Origin: Cynocephalus volans
Taxonomy: Eukaryota; Chordata; Mammalia; Dermoptera; Cynocephalidae
Direction of reading: 5' to 3'
Assembly: GCF_027409185.1 (NCBI RefSeq)
Contig: NC_084463.1
Coordinates: forward strand, 155,546,369 to 155,610,368
Length of the DNA stretch: 64,000 bases
Shown: positions 20,701 to 31,578 of the stretch, piece after piece
Numbering within the stretch: position 1 is the first letter of the stretch
Layout of the letters: the number at the start of each line of letters is the position of its first letter
Program-made: the position numbers and the translations under genes
The notes under the pieces: model-generated
Told to the model about the DNA's origin: nothing
What the model saw: only the letters and a program-made list of their open reading frames with translations
Database searches by the model: none

Positions 20701-22330
20701 AAAAACTACTAACTGATCTTTCTGTTTCCATATTTCACAATTTTAGGTATGTAGGATTCTTGGTAAACACAATTACCAAGTTTGTGGTTGGGATCAGAGC
20801 TACTTGATGCATGTATTTTCAAAGGAGCAGCTCTCTCCCTTGAGTAAAGAGCTGTGTGGTCTAGCAGAACACTTGGAACAGTAATATTTGTTCTGAATCC
20901 CCCTGACAGAAGGTAAATAAGGGGCTCTTTCTGAAAATTGTCTTAGGAATAAAATTTCCCAAATAATTCCCGTTATATGAGGTATGGATATGCCTAGAAA
21001 AACAATTAATAAAACAGTACCATATTCATAATTGTAGCTTGATTTAGAGTGTTGGGTGAATTTATATATTCAAGAGTGTGGTCCATTGGTAGTAGCCATC
21101 TGTGTTACATGAGTATGTCCCTCCACTGGGAAACTTCTCTTCACTTTATAAATAGTCAGTATGCCAAATTTATGCCTCCAAACAGTGCGTATGTTCAAAG
21201 ATCATGTGGCCAAAGCACCTAGAATGGTGTATGGAATATATTTTTTCATTCATAAGTATTGATGCCTAATCCTGAACTTGAAATTAGGAAGAGAGACACT
21301 GTTCCAACTTCTCAGGAACTTTTGACGATATTCACCTAGACCTTATTTTCCAGTTGGAGAAAGTGGATTGGGATCCTGGGAGAGATCAGGAAAGGTAATT
21401 ATTAGTAGCCTTCACATAGACAATTTCTGGGTAAATTGAACTGCAAGAAAGATTTATTACAAGATGATATTGTTTTAGTACTAAAAAGGCAGAGAAGTAA
21501 ATGGAGAGAGGCTATAGAAGAAAATTCTCTGCTCTCAAATGAGTTTTGGGAAACTTTAAAAACATTTCAAGCAATGGGAAATATCTCATCATTTCTGCCT
21601 ATCTGGAATGAACTGGTGGAAAAGCACAGCACAAGTGTTTCAATTGGTAATAAACGCAAGGAACAGAGAGAGCCAAGGGTGGTTGCTGGCTGTAACACTA
21701 AGCTGTGCATAAAAGTTGCCCAGATAGAACAGTTCATTACCTCTTCTCATTCTTTGGAGGACCCACATAACATTTTTGGTTTGGAATCTGGCCTGTGCTT
21801 CTGCAAGGGGTTGGTTGTGGGGATAGATTTAGGCTGGACAGAAGGAAGGCTGGCAAGTAGTCTGTGAGAATGTTAAGAATTGTTTTTTACATGGCATGGT
21901 ATTTTTTAATGACTTTTCTTTACAAGAGACAAATGTCCCAGGTTAAACAACTGTGCCTCCATGTTTTTTCCTTTTATACATAAATGTATGTACATTTGAT
22001 ATTTTATCTAGCAAGGTGTTATGGATATGGCAATAGACCTGAATAAGGGCAGATATTCTGTTAGATCCCTGCTAGATTACTAGGACACAAAGCAGAAGAA
22101 ATGAATATGCTATGAATCCTGTCCTTCAGGAGTTTATGTCCAAATAGTGAGACAGCAAGACTCACTTAGGCAAATAGAAGATGCTATTAAAACAGAGGAA
22201 GAGTACATCTAGCCTGGGAAATTACCATAAGAAATTAACAATTAAATTGAAAAAGTTGAACTGGAAATCTAAGTCGTATGGGAGAGTAATAAAAAAAAAT
22301 GAAAAAACATTTTACAAACAAAAAAAAAGA
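20701..22330. other. unassigned sequence with one 143-codon open frame
   Basis: Mostly unique sequence. At 21436-21867 (+) an uninterrupted 143-codon frame begins MNCKKDLLQDDIVLVLKRQR. It has no family I recognise, no signal or membrane segment and no splice context that marks an exon. I treat it as probably non-coding. Confidence 0.3.
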
Positions 22331-22334
22331 GGAG

Positions 22335-22600
22335 AGAATAAAGCCAAAATTAATTGAACTTCCATTATGTCTTTAGCCTTCTACTAGAAGCCTAAATTGT
22401 GTAACTTCATTTTAATCCATAAAACGAACTCTAGAGGTAAGCAATATCTCTTTTTTAAAGCTATAAGCTTCTTTTCCACGAGAATAAGAACAATTTGCTC
22501 AAGGTCACTTAGGTTACAGAGCTGAGATTTAAACCCAAGCTGGCTTGACTTTAATGTCCATGTTCTTTTCAATTGGCTGTACTACTCCTCTTAGTCACTC
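22335..22600 (-). repeat. MIR element
   Basis: Antisense MIR core: CAATTTGCTCAAGGTCACTTAGGTTACAGAGCTGAGATTTAAACCCAAGCTGG-like order, followed by TGTCCATGTTCTTTTCAATTGGCTGTACT. One of the best preserved MIRs here. Confidence 0.8.
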
Positions 22601-22798
22601 CTCTTATAAATGAGTCCTATTTCCCTGCTTATCTCTTCTTAAGACAGAAAGCATGGAGTGTTAATTGGTGGTATAGTTCCTATGTAAATATCTCTATATT
22701 ACCAGTTTTTAAAATCTACCCACAATAACTACCTCTTCCATGAACTCAACAATCCAGCCCGTGGAATCATCTATTTCCAGGCCGCTAGTATTACCTGG

Positions 22799-23202
22799 TG
22801 TATTAGTCAGTTCTGTGTTGCTATAACAGAAATACCCGAGACTGGGTAATTTATAAAGGAAAGAGGTTTATTTGGCTTACAATTCTGGGACAGCTGCATC
22901 TGGCGTGGGCCTCAGGCTGCTTCTACTCATGGTGGAAAGCGGCAGGCAGCTGGCAGGTACAAGCAGATCACATGGCGAGAGGAAGCAAGAGAGAGAGAGA
23001 AGGTGCCAGGGTCTCTTTAAGCAACGAGCTCTCACAGGAACTAATAGAGCGAGAACTCACTCATTACCCCTCCTCTGCCAGGGAGAACATTAATCCATTC
23101 ATGAGGGATCCGCCCCCATGACAATCAGTTTCCAACACTGCCACATTGGGGATCAAATTTCCACATGAGTTTTGAAGGGGACAACACATCCAAACTCCAT
23201 CA
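22799..23202 (-). mobile_element. THE1/MST-like MaLR solo LTR
   Basis: Starts TGTATTAGTCAGTTCTGTG and ends CCAAACTCCATCA, the reverse complement of a THE1/MST LTR. Internal marks include ACTGGGTAATTTATAAAGG and GATCCGCCCCCATGA. A perfect 5-bp target duplication CCTGG (22794-22798 and 23203-23207) fixes both ends. No internal MaLR region flanks it, so it is a solo LTR. Confidence 0.9.
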
Positions 23203-23426
23203 CCTGGTATCTTAGATTCTTCTTCTACTGAAGTTCGTGAGATCTGTATTACTCTGATAGATATGAATATCCTCTCTCCCTGTGTGATAAATTCTCCTGG
23301 ACAGATGGAAGGGTATCTACTTCTTTATAATTCCTCTCTAAATGAGGATAGTACTCTGCACATGATGAGTACACACTTGATTCTATTAGGGTTTTGTTAC
23401 AGAATGAAGACTCTCGCTTCCAGTGT

Positions 23427-24200
23427 TGCTATGGGCCGAGTGGTGTTCACCCCAAAACTCATATGTTGGAGTCCTAACCTCAGTACCTCAGAAGGTAACA
23501 TACAGATGATCTCTGACTTATGATGGTTCGGCTTATGATTTTTTACATTAAGAAGGTGTGAAAGTGATACGCAATCAGTAGAAGCCATCCCTTGTGTACC
23601 CTACAACCAGTCTTTATTTCACTTTCAGTACAGTATTCAATAAATTACATGAGACATTCAATGTTTTATCATAAAATAGGCTTTGTGTTAGATGATTTTG
23701 CCCAACCTAAGCTAATGTAAATGTTCTGAACATGTTTTAGGTAGGCTAAGCTATGATGTTTGGTAGGTTCAGTGTATTAAATGCATTTTGACTTACAATA
23801 TTTTGAACTTATGAGTTTATTGGGATGTAACTCCATCATAAGTTGAGGAACATCTGTATTTGGAGATAGGGTCTTTAAAGAGGTAATTAAATTAAAACGA
23901 GATCATTAGGGTAAACTCTAATCCAATATAAGTGATGTCCTTTTAAGACAAGGAGATTAGTTTGCAGACACACACAGAGAAAAGACCATGTGAAGACAGA
24001 GAGAGAAGATGACCATTTACAAGTCAAGAAGGGACGTCTGGAACAGATCTTTTCCTTTCAGTCCTCAGAAGAAACAACCCTGTTGATACATTGATCTCAG
24101 ACTTCTAGCCTTCAGAACTGTGAGAAAATAAATTTCTGTTATGTAAGCCACCCAGTCTGAGGTGCCTTTTTTAAAATGGCAATCCTAGAAAATTAATACA
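23427..24200 (+). mobile_element. MLT1-like MaLR LTR with nested Tigger
   Basis: Begins TGCTATGGGCCGAGTGG...CATATGTTGGAGTCCTAACC, continues after an insertion with TTTGGAGATAGGGTCTTTAAAGAGG, and ends GAGAAAATAAATTTCTGTTATGTAAGCCACCCAGTCTG...TTAATACA. This is the MLT1/MaLR LTR layout (TG...CA, AATAAA near the end). A DNA transposon splits it. Target duplication is not clear. Confidence 0.75.
23503..23856. mobile_element. Tigger-type (pogo) DNA transposon, non-autonomous
   Basis: Terminal inverted repeats CAGATG...CATCTG, with the longer inner match CTTATGATGG / CCATCATAAG, and a TA duplication on each side (23501-23502, 23857-23858). It is 354 bp with no transposase frame and disrupts the MLT1-like LTR, so it inserted later. 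Confidence 0.8.
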
Positions 24201-24999
24201 AATGGGATATAACTTGGCAGTCCAAGAAGCACCAAAGTGCCCACTTGGGGGTAATCAAGACATTTGGAATTACTTTGTCTACTCAAAGAAAATTCAGCAA
24301 TTTCTCAAGGAGGATTTAAAAGCCCTGGAGACAAATGAGCCTCAGACTCAGATTTCTCTCTTCTCTTCAGATAAATCTAAAGAGAGAATAAAGAGAAGAA
24401 ATTGGCCATATTAATTTATAAGGTTTAAAATTAATGTGGGCATCATACCTGTAAAGACTTCTGAGGAGGAAAGAACAAGCTTGGGTGGAACATTCTGGGC
24501 AAGCATATGGTGGTGGTTGGGAAAGGTGTATGTGTAGGGAGATATATAGGAAATATAGGACCCTGCTATGAAAGTGTTTTCCAAACTTGTCTGACCACAA
24601 AGTCTAAAAAAAACCTATTAAATCAGAACTGACAAAAGAATGAGCCTGTCTATATGGTATACACTGAGCTTGGTCATTGCCAAGCTAGGCAGCCTGACAC
24701 ACAAGCCTATCACTAGGAGCCCCTCCTAATGACAACACAGGATGCAAAAACTGACCCATAAGTGACCTTGTTGTCCTGGGAATAGGGCTGATCTTTTGGA
24801 AAAGATGCTTTCTTTAAATATTATCTTTCTTTTTCTAGGTAACAATAGACTATGATTGGCATTAAATGATTCTTTTTATGGATAATAGGGTATTTCACTA
24901 CCTTTTTTTTGTGGTAGGACAATATTATTTCCTTTTACTGCAACATAGGCTCTCCATTGTGAGGAGCATGTCTTTGACGATATTTCTCAGATTTACTTT
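24201..24999. other. unassigned sequence
   Basis: No gene or repeat I can name; a 70-codon frame at 24202-24414 (+) shows no recognisable domain. Confidence 0.4.
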
Positions 25000-25160
25000 T
25001 AATTAAATAATTTCCCATCAATTCTTCAGACACTTATTGCACGTTCATATGTGCCAATCTTCTGTGTTACTTCTGAGGGTTGTTAAAGTAACACATATAA
25101 GATAAAATCTCTTTCTTTAAGGAATTTACAATTCTAAAGGGGCCCAAAGACATAAAACTG
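25000..25160 (+). repeat. ancient interspersed repeat ('...TTATTG..CGTTCATATGTGCC' class)
   Basis: ACACTTATTGCACGTTCATATGTGCCA ... AAATCTCTTTCTTTAAGGAATTTACAATTCTA has the layout of a very old common mammalian repeat. The same class recurs at about 27030-27180. Confidence 0.4.
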
Positions 25161-26719
25161 AGTAAATCCAGAGCAAGTTCTAGTGTATAGAGAAAGTTGC
25201 CTTGAGATTTGGACTCTGAATCATGCAATGCTCGTGGAAGTCTTCAGGGAAGAAGTAAACAGGTGAAATATGAAATGAGATGCAGACTTGAGGAGCCTCG
25301 GGGACTCTGGGGTGAGGATTGCCGTCAGATGTTCCTGCTAGGCAGACACACCACACCTGCGTAGCCCACCTTCCTCAGTCACCTAATGTGGGCTGCCTTG
25401 AAGGTTTTGGCATCATTTATGCATCTCTGTAAATCTGAGCCAGACCCTACAGAGCTGACTGCATTCCTCACCTCTGGGCGGATAGCCCTTCCTTGAAGGG
25501 TCACCGGACAGCACATCTCCACGTCCACCTGAGAGTGAGACATGCAAAGAGAGAGGGCCGCTGGTGACCGAGGCACAAGGGAGAGACTTGACCCCAGGCG
25601 GAACCGTGAAGACTTGATGGAAATGGAAATGTGGCTGTCTTCCCTGCTGTTTCAGATTTAGAAATATTGGTGCTAATCCTGAACTCAATTTTGAATTTTG
25701 AATTTAAAAATTAGCCACCAACCGCAGGGCCTAGAAATCCATTCTCAGTATTCCCAGTCTTAACTAAGAGATCAGTAGAGAGCTGAGGCATTTCACTCAG
25801 AGAAGAGTAGATCCTCATATTATTTTTCCATGGAAACTCAGTATATGTTTTTCTCTTCTCTTGTAGATAACCACTTTACTGAAAAATATGTTTCTTTAAG
25901 TTTTCAATTGCATTTTCTCTTTCTGTTTTGCATGTGAGAGGAGATGAATGTGAAAATAAGCCACTGCACTATTTTGTCTATGCAGAATATCTCTGATAAA
26001 ATCCTAAAACTGGCTGTTCTTGCCACATCACCAAAGCTCACCTATGGTGGGAGAAGAGTAGGTCACAGAGCAGTGGGTAGCAGAGGCAAGAATTGGCAAA
26101 GGATTCCTGCGGGCTGTACTGAAGGTTTCTCATCCAGTCATTTCCTAAGCATACTTCATGGGCCTTGTCAAATATAGAAGCCAATAAATCCCATCTTTTG
26201 TTAAAATGGTTCAGTGAGAAATAAGTCATTTACAAGAAATTGACTCCTGACTGATTCAAAAATCAACTGAACAACTGGATTTTGAACACACAGATGCTGA
26301 GAATTGGAATTCGTGGTGTCAAAGTGGATGGTGAGGTTTTCTCCAGCATGGACTGGAAGACAGGCAATATTGTTACATGATAACAAAAGAGTAATTTCAA
26401 CCATTGTTGATGGAATCTTGCAACTCAATTCACATGCTTCTTATTCAGAAGATTTATGAAACTTGAATGAAAGATGACAGACTCCTAGAATAGATTGGTT
26501 ATTTATGGCATTGGTGGAAACACTTAAAAAAGGAAAAGCTTTTTAAAAAAAAAAAAACTTGCTAGTTTATAAGCCAAGATTAAATACTCAAATTAGAGAG
26601 ACCCTTTCTACTTGTGAATGCTACACTGCTAAAAGCTCGGTAAACATTTAATACGTTAAATTGCAAATAGGATTAGTTAATTCATGTTAGAGTATGCAGA
26701 GTCACAAGGAATAAACCAG
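25161..26719. other. unassigned sequence
   Basis: GC-richer between 25280 and 25640, without CpG-island density. Overlapping reverse-strand frames at 25379-25688 have no recognisable product. No splice-framed homology found. Confidence 0.4.
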
Positions 26720-26860
26720 ATGAACAATTTCCTCCTGTGTTCCGTTTTCCTAAATTTCTTCTGTGAAATGAGTATAATAGAACCAATCTCATGAAGTCAT
26801 TGTGAGAAACCACAGAATTAATAAATGTAAAACATTTAAAGAAGTGCCTGGAGTTGAGAA
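26720..26860 (+). repeat. MIR fragment
   Basis: CCTAAATTTCTTCTGTGAAATGAGTATAATAG, then CATGAAGTCATTGTGAGAAACCAC, then GAAGTGCCTGG, in MIR order. Confidence 0.6.
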
Positions 26861-27029
26861 GATTGTAACTAATGTTAAAATGTCACTTATATACACATAC
26901 GTATACATACGTACATACATATATATATTCCTATTTTTATTCCTTGACAAAGGTAATAATCACATCTTTTTAAATGTAAAACCCACTAGGATGTAACCTA
27001 GAAGCAACAAAAAGATTGCTATTGATTTT

Positions 27030-27190
27030 ATTCATCTGTCATCTATTCACAAATTATTTATGGAAGGTCTCACTTCTTAGGCACTGTTTTCAACACTGAA
27101 GGCACAGACTTAAGCAATATGAATAAAATCTCTGCCCTTAAAGTGGGTGAATCAGAAAATAAGCACATTTAAAATTAAATAAATTCATAC
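27030..27190 (+). repeat. ancient interspersed repeat (same class as 25000)
   Basis: CATCTATTCACAAATTATTTATGGAAGG, then TAGGCACTGTTTTCAACACTG, then ATAAAATCTCTGCCCTTAAAG. Confidence 0.4.
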
Positions 27191-27309
27191 ATGTGTACAC
27201 TGCATGCATACAGTTGTAAGTACATCCTAAACACAATTTCAGAAAGTGAATGGATGATACTGTGAAGGAAATCTATTTGAATAATAGAATAAGAGTAAGC
27301 CGTAGGTGG

Positions 27310-27450
27310 GGTGAGAGCCCAGTAATTGTGTGATTTGGGGCCATTTGCTACATCTTACTTTGCTCGTATTCCCTCATCTGCAAATGGGGACGGTCACAGT
27401 TATCTGGCTCACAGTGTTGTGGGGGAGACTGATGAGAAAATGAATATATA
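27310..27450 (+). repeat. MIR fragment
   Basis: GTAATTGTGTGATTTGGGGCC, then CCCTCATCTGCAAATGGGGAC, then CTCACAGTGTTGTGGGGGAGA. Confidence 0.65.
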
Positions 27451-27689
27451 GAGCTCAGATATAATGATTAGTGCGATGATGGTGATGATGGTGATGGAGT
27501 TAAAATGAAAATGATGATTATACTGTAGATAGGGAGACTGAAGAAGTAATATGTGAGCTGAAATCTGAATTATGAGAGGCATAGAGTCGGATATGAAGAA
27601 CTGTAGAAGAGAATCCTAAGCTGACGAAGCAAAAATTGCACAAGCCCTAAAACTAACCTAGTCTCTGCATTTGAAGTTTCCCAGAAGAG

Positions 27690-27691
<2 letters not shown>

Positions 27692-27750
<59 letters not shown>
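27692..27750. repeat. (TG)n microsatellite, 59 bp pure
   Basis: The longest pure dinucleotide tract in the window (about 29 units), so probably highly polymorphic and Z-DNA prone. Confidence 0.97.
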
Positions 27751-27751
<1 letters not shown>

Positions 27752-27929
27752 AGGGCTTCACATATTTTTATTAGATTTATACCAAATCACTTTATATTTT
27801 TGATGCTACTGTAAATTACATAATATTTAAAATTATTGTGGGTATATAGAAATGCAATTTTGTATCGGCATTGATGTACTTGAACCATGTTGTCTGTGAA
27901 TACTTGTTTCTTTCCAATTATATATATGT

Positions 27930-28110
27930 TAAATTAGAATTTATTTTTAGAGCAGTTTTAGATTTATAGAAAAATTAAGTGGGAAGTACAGAGAGTTCCC
28001 AAATACTTCCTCCCTGTCACAGTTTCTCCTATTATTAACGTCTTGAAATTGTGTGGTACATTTGCTACACTTGATAAACCACAAGTACGAGATACTTAGG
28101 ATGATAAAAA
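27930..28110 (-). mobile_element. L1M 3' UTR fragment
   Basis: TTTTTAGAGCAGTTTTAGATTTATAGAAAAATTAAG ... GAGAGTTCCCAAATACTTCC matches the antisense L1MC-type 3' UTR also seen at 54.78 kb. Confidence 0.6.
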
Positions 28111-28650
28111 TAGCACCAAAAGAAAGACATCTTATTACTTATTACTATTACATCTTATTACTGAACGATACATTTTATGGGAAACTTTAAATTTTGGCAC
28201 TTTATTTATCTAGATTTGATTTCCTCTTTCTAAATAGCCTCCTTTTCCCATGTGGAAATACAAAATGAACTTGTCGGTCTGATTCCATGCCCAGGTTCAA
28301 TGAGTAGCTTGTCTCTAATGATAAGTTAATATAGCAAAATTTGGTTTGGGGAACCCTGGGGTCCCCAGAGCTTCTTCAGGGTCCACGAGATCAAAACTGT
28401 ATTTACGATAATGCTAAAAACATTACTTACCGTTTAGGCTCTCATTGTCTCACAAGAGCACAGTTGAATTTTTCAGAGGCTACATGATGTTATATTACAA
28501 CAGATTATTCAATGAATCAAAAATAAGAATTCAGCTGTTTTCTAATAATTCCAACATTAAAACGATTTTCAAAAATGTAGTACCATACCATATTCTATTT
28601 TTTTTTTTTTGGTTTGGTTTAGAAAACACAAAACACAGTTACTATGTTAT

Positions 28651-28745
28651 TAAATATTTTATTTGTTTATTTATTTATTTACTGAATCATAACCGATTGT
28701 ACATATCCTTGGGGTACCACGTTATTAAATGTAACATGTAATGGG
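28651..28745 (-). mobile_element. short L1 3' end fragment
   Basis: TTATTTACTGAATCATAACCGATTGTACATAT...GGGGTACCAC follows the antisense L1 3' terminus also present at 39960. Confidence 0.5.
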
Positions 28746-28870
28746 TTTATTACTATTTTTAAATGATAAATATTTTATAATTTTCTTAGTATTAATTTGT
28801 AGTACAGTAAATAATGCAAGATATAACCCAAAAGGTTTTTTGAATCTTTGCTAATTTTTAAGAATAAACA

Positions 28871-30410
28871 GGGGTTTCAAGATGGCGGTAGCTGCAGCGG
28901 TTGGCGTGGAGTAGCTGAGGTGGAAAAGGCGGCCACTGGGCCTCAGGCAGCCGGGAAACTTGTGGACCTTCCTCTTGCCATCTCTTAAGGGAGGACCACT
29001 GCTGGTGGCCGGTCATGGGGGTGACTGCCACTTTGCCCTCGGCAGGAGAGGCTGCCTCATTTACAGGCAACAGCTTTGAAGTGTGGAGCAGGAGAAGAAC
29101 TGTTTCTTAGCTGCAAAAGCGAGTCTTGAAACAGGGAACACGGCACCAGGGCTGCTGTGGATGCAGCCAGGATCCCAGAGGCTGGGGCCGCACTGAAGGC
29201 GGCCAGCTGCCCTATTCAGGATTCGAGGTTTCAGGTCGGAATTAAAGAAGATTCCTGGGAGCGCCCAAGCCGCACCGCGACTGAATAGCCCAAGGCGGCA
29301 GCGGCCGAGAACGGGGAAGGCGCAAACCAGAGGCAGAGAGTGAGCACCCGACCTGGCACAACCCTGTGAGTGACCCCTGGACCAGCTCTGTTTGGGGGGC
29401 TGACGCCCACCCGGCTCCTGCCTGCATCACCAGGCCACTCACCGCACCGGGGCTGCCTCCATTTTCCCAGGTCCTGGCAGCTCCGCCCGGCTCGGCTGTC
29501 ACTGAGCCTTCCCACTTGCTTGGCCCAGCACGGGGCTTTCTGGAGCCTGCGGGCTGGCCTCCCCTCCCACTCCCTCCGCGGTTCTCTGGCGGGTTGGTGG
29601 CATGGGGCATCACCGGCCAGTGTCGGGAGGGCAAGGAAGTATGGGCGGGCCGACTGTCACTCCACCACACCCTGGACTCCGGCCCCTGGTAAACTTCCTG
29701 TTACTGGGAGGCAGATACCATCTCTGCGGCCACCAGTTCGGAAAAAAGCCTAACCAATTTCTGGTTGGGAATAGTGTGGTAGGAGAGTTCCCAGGTCCGC
29801 TTGAACCTGCCGGAGAGCTGGCTGCAGGCGGGAGCTAGACTCGGTTTATACCGGGGGGATACAATGGTGAACAAGCCCCGAGAAAGATCTACACAGTGCT
29901 ATAAAGGCACCCAGAGCGACCGGTCATCTGTGCCTAGCAGAAACCTGGTAGACTTCCTGGGCGAGGCGGTGCTGAGCAGGGTCTTGAAGGCCGAGCTGAT
30001 AGACGAGGGGTGCAGAAGACACGCCCCAGCCCAGCACAGTGCGCACAGAGTGGGGAGACGTGCGGCCAGGGAGGTGGAGACTCAACAGAAACCACACACC
30101 CAGTGGGGTCGCCACTGCACGATCCAACAGCCTGGGCCAGAGCACAGGAACAGGGAGAAGTCCTGCACAGGAAGTGAAAGCTCAACAGCGATCACACACA
30201 CTGTGGTACGTGATCCACCAGCCCAGCAGAGTCCAAGCTGACCAGAAAGGTGGCTCCCCGGAGAAGCCCAAGACCTGAGGCAACCACACACACAAGGCAC
30301 TAGAGGCCAACTGAGCAGCCACGGAGGTAGCCATATGAAATTGGCAACCACAGCAACATCCTAGTTAGTCATTAGTCTCAAACCAGTGGACTGTAAAACC
30401 CCCTGCCACA
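28871..30410 (+). promoter_or_regulatory. L1 5' UTR with internal promoter
   Basis: GC- and CpG-rich, up to the ORF1 start codon. CAAGATGGCGG at 28878-28888 is a YY1-type site as at the start of human L1 transcripts, where it fixes initiation. Open frames on both strands here (for example 29242-29838) reflect base composition only. Confidence 0.8.
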
Positions 30411-31391
30411 ATGAATAAACATCAAAAAAAAGATACCAGAAATACAAAAAATCAAGAAAGTACACCACCAAAAGTTAATAAATCTCAAACTCTAGATCCT
30501 ATAGAACAAGAAGCCGGTGAAATGACTGACAAGGAATTTCGAGTGATAATTCTAAGGAAACTGAATGAGATACAAGAAAACTCAGCTAGACATCATGATG
30601 AAATGAGGAAAAGTATACAGGATCTGAAAGAGGAAATGTACAAAGAAATCAATGTCCTGAAAAAAAATGTAGCAGAACTTGCCGAACTGAAGAAGTTATT
30701 CAGCGAAATAAAAAACACAACGGAGAGTTTAACAAGCAGGCTTGTCGAAGTTGAAGAGAGAACCTCTGAACTTGAAGATGGGCTGTTTGAAATAACACAA
30801 GCAGACAAAAAGAAAGAAAAAAGAATCAAGGACATTGAAGAAAATCTGAGAGAGATATCAGACAACCTTAAGCGATCAAATATCTGAGTCATGGGTATAC
30901 CAGAAGGGGAGGAAAATGGAGATTCCATTGAAAACATATTCAACAAAATAGTGGCGGAAAACTTCCCAGGTTTAGGAAAAGTCACAGATCTTCAGATCCA
31001 GGAAGCTCAACGATCTCCAAACGTATTCAACCCAAAAAGCCCTTCTCCAAGACATGTCATAGTCAAACTGGCAAAACTCAGAGGCAAAGAGAGAATCTTA
31101 AAAGCTGCAAGAGAGAAGCGTCAAATCACCTATAAGGGAGCCCCAATCAGGCTAACATCATACTTTTCATCACAAACCCTAAAAGCTAGAAAGGAATGGG
31201 ATGATATTTTCAAAATACTAAAAGACAAAGATTGCCAGCCAAGAACACTCTACCCTGCAAGGCTATCCTTCCGAAATGAAGGGCAAATAGTATATTTCTC
31301 AGACAAACAAAAACTGCGGGAGTTCACTAACACACGACCATCCTTACAAGAAATCCTCAAGGGAGTACTGGGTTTGGTTCCTGAAAAATAA
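30411..31391 (+). pseudogene. L1 ORF1 (RNA-binding coiled-coil protein), one nonsense codon
   Basis: 326 codons plus stop, near the usual L1 ORF1p length (338 in human). Residues about 45-155 form a heptad-rich coiled coil (LKKNVAELAELKKLFSEIKN), as needed for trimer formation. An RRM-like part follows from MGIPEGEENGDSIENIF, then the C-terminal domain (RHVIVKLAKLRGKERILKAA, then TYKGAPIRLTSYFSSQTL). A single TGA at 30885-30887, where related proteins often have Arg (a CGA to TGA change would explain it), cuts the frame after 158 codons. The rest is open. The protein normally binds L1 RNA in cytoplasmic RNPs. Confidence 0.9.
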
Positions 31392-31578
31392 CTACCACTG
31401 CCATAAAAACAAAAGAAAAATCAATACCCACTAGTATAATAAAAATGGCATTCATGAAGAGAAAACAAGCAAACAAAAACACTATCTACAACCTAAGGAA
31501 CCAACAAACACAGAAACCAAACAGTAAATCAGAAAGCAAGGAACAAAAGACACCGAAGACAATCAAACAACCAATAAA

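Noticed and set aside
25379..25688. Overlapping reverse-strand frames that looked like an exon
   Set aside because: No recognisable domain, no consistent splice borders, and no sign of MS4A homology.
29231..30351. Several long overlapping open frames on both strands (up to 146 codons)
   Set aside because: They lie in the GC-rich L1 5' UTR, overlap each other in many frames and resemble no protein; composition explains them.
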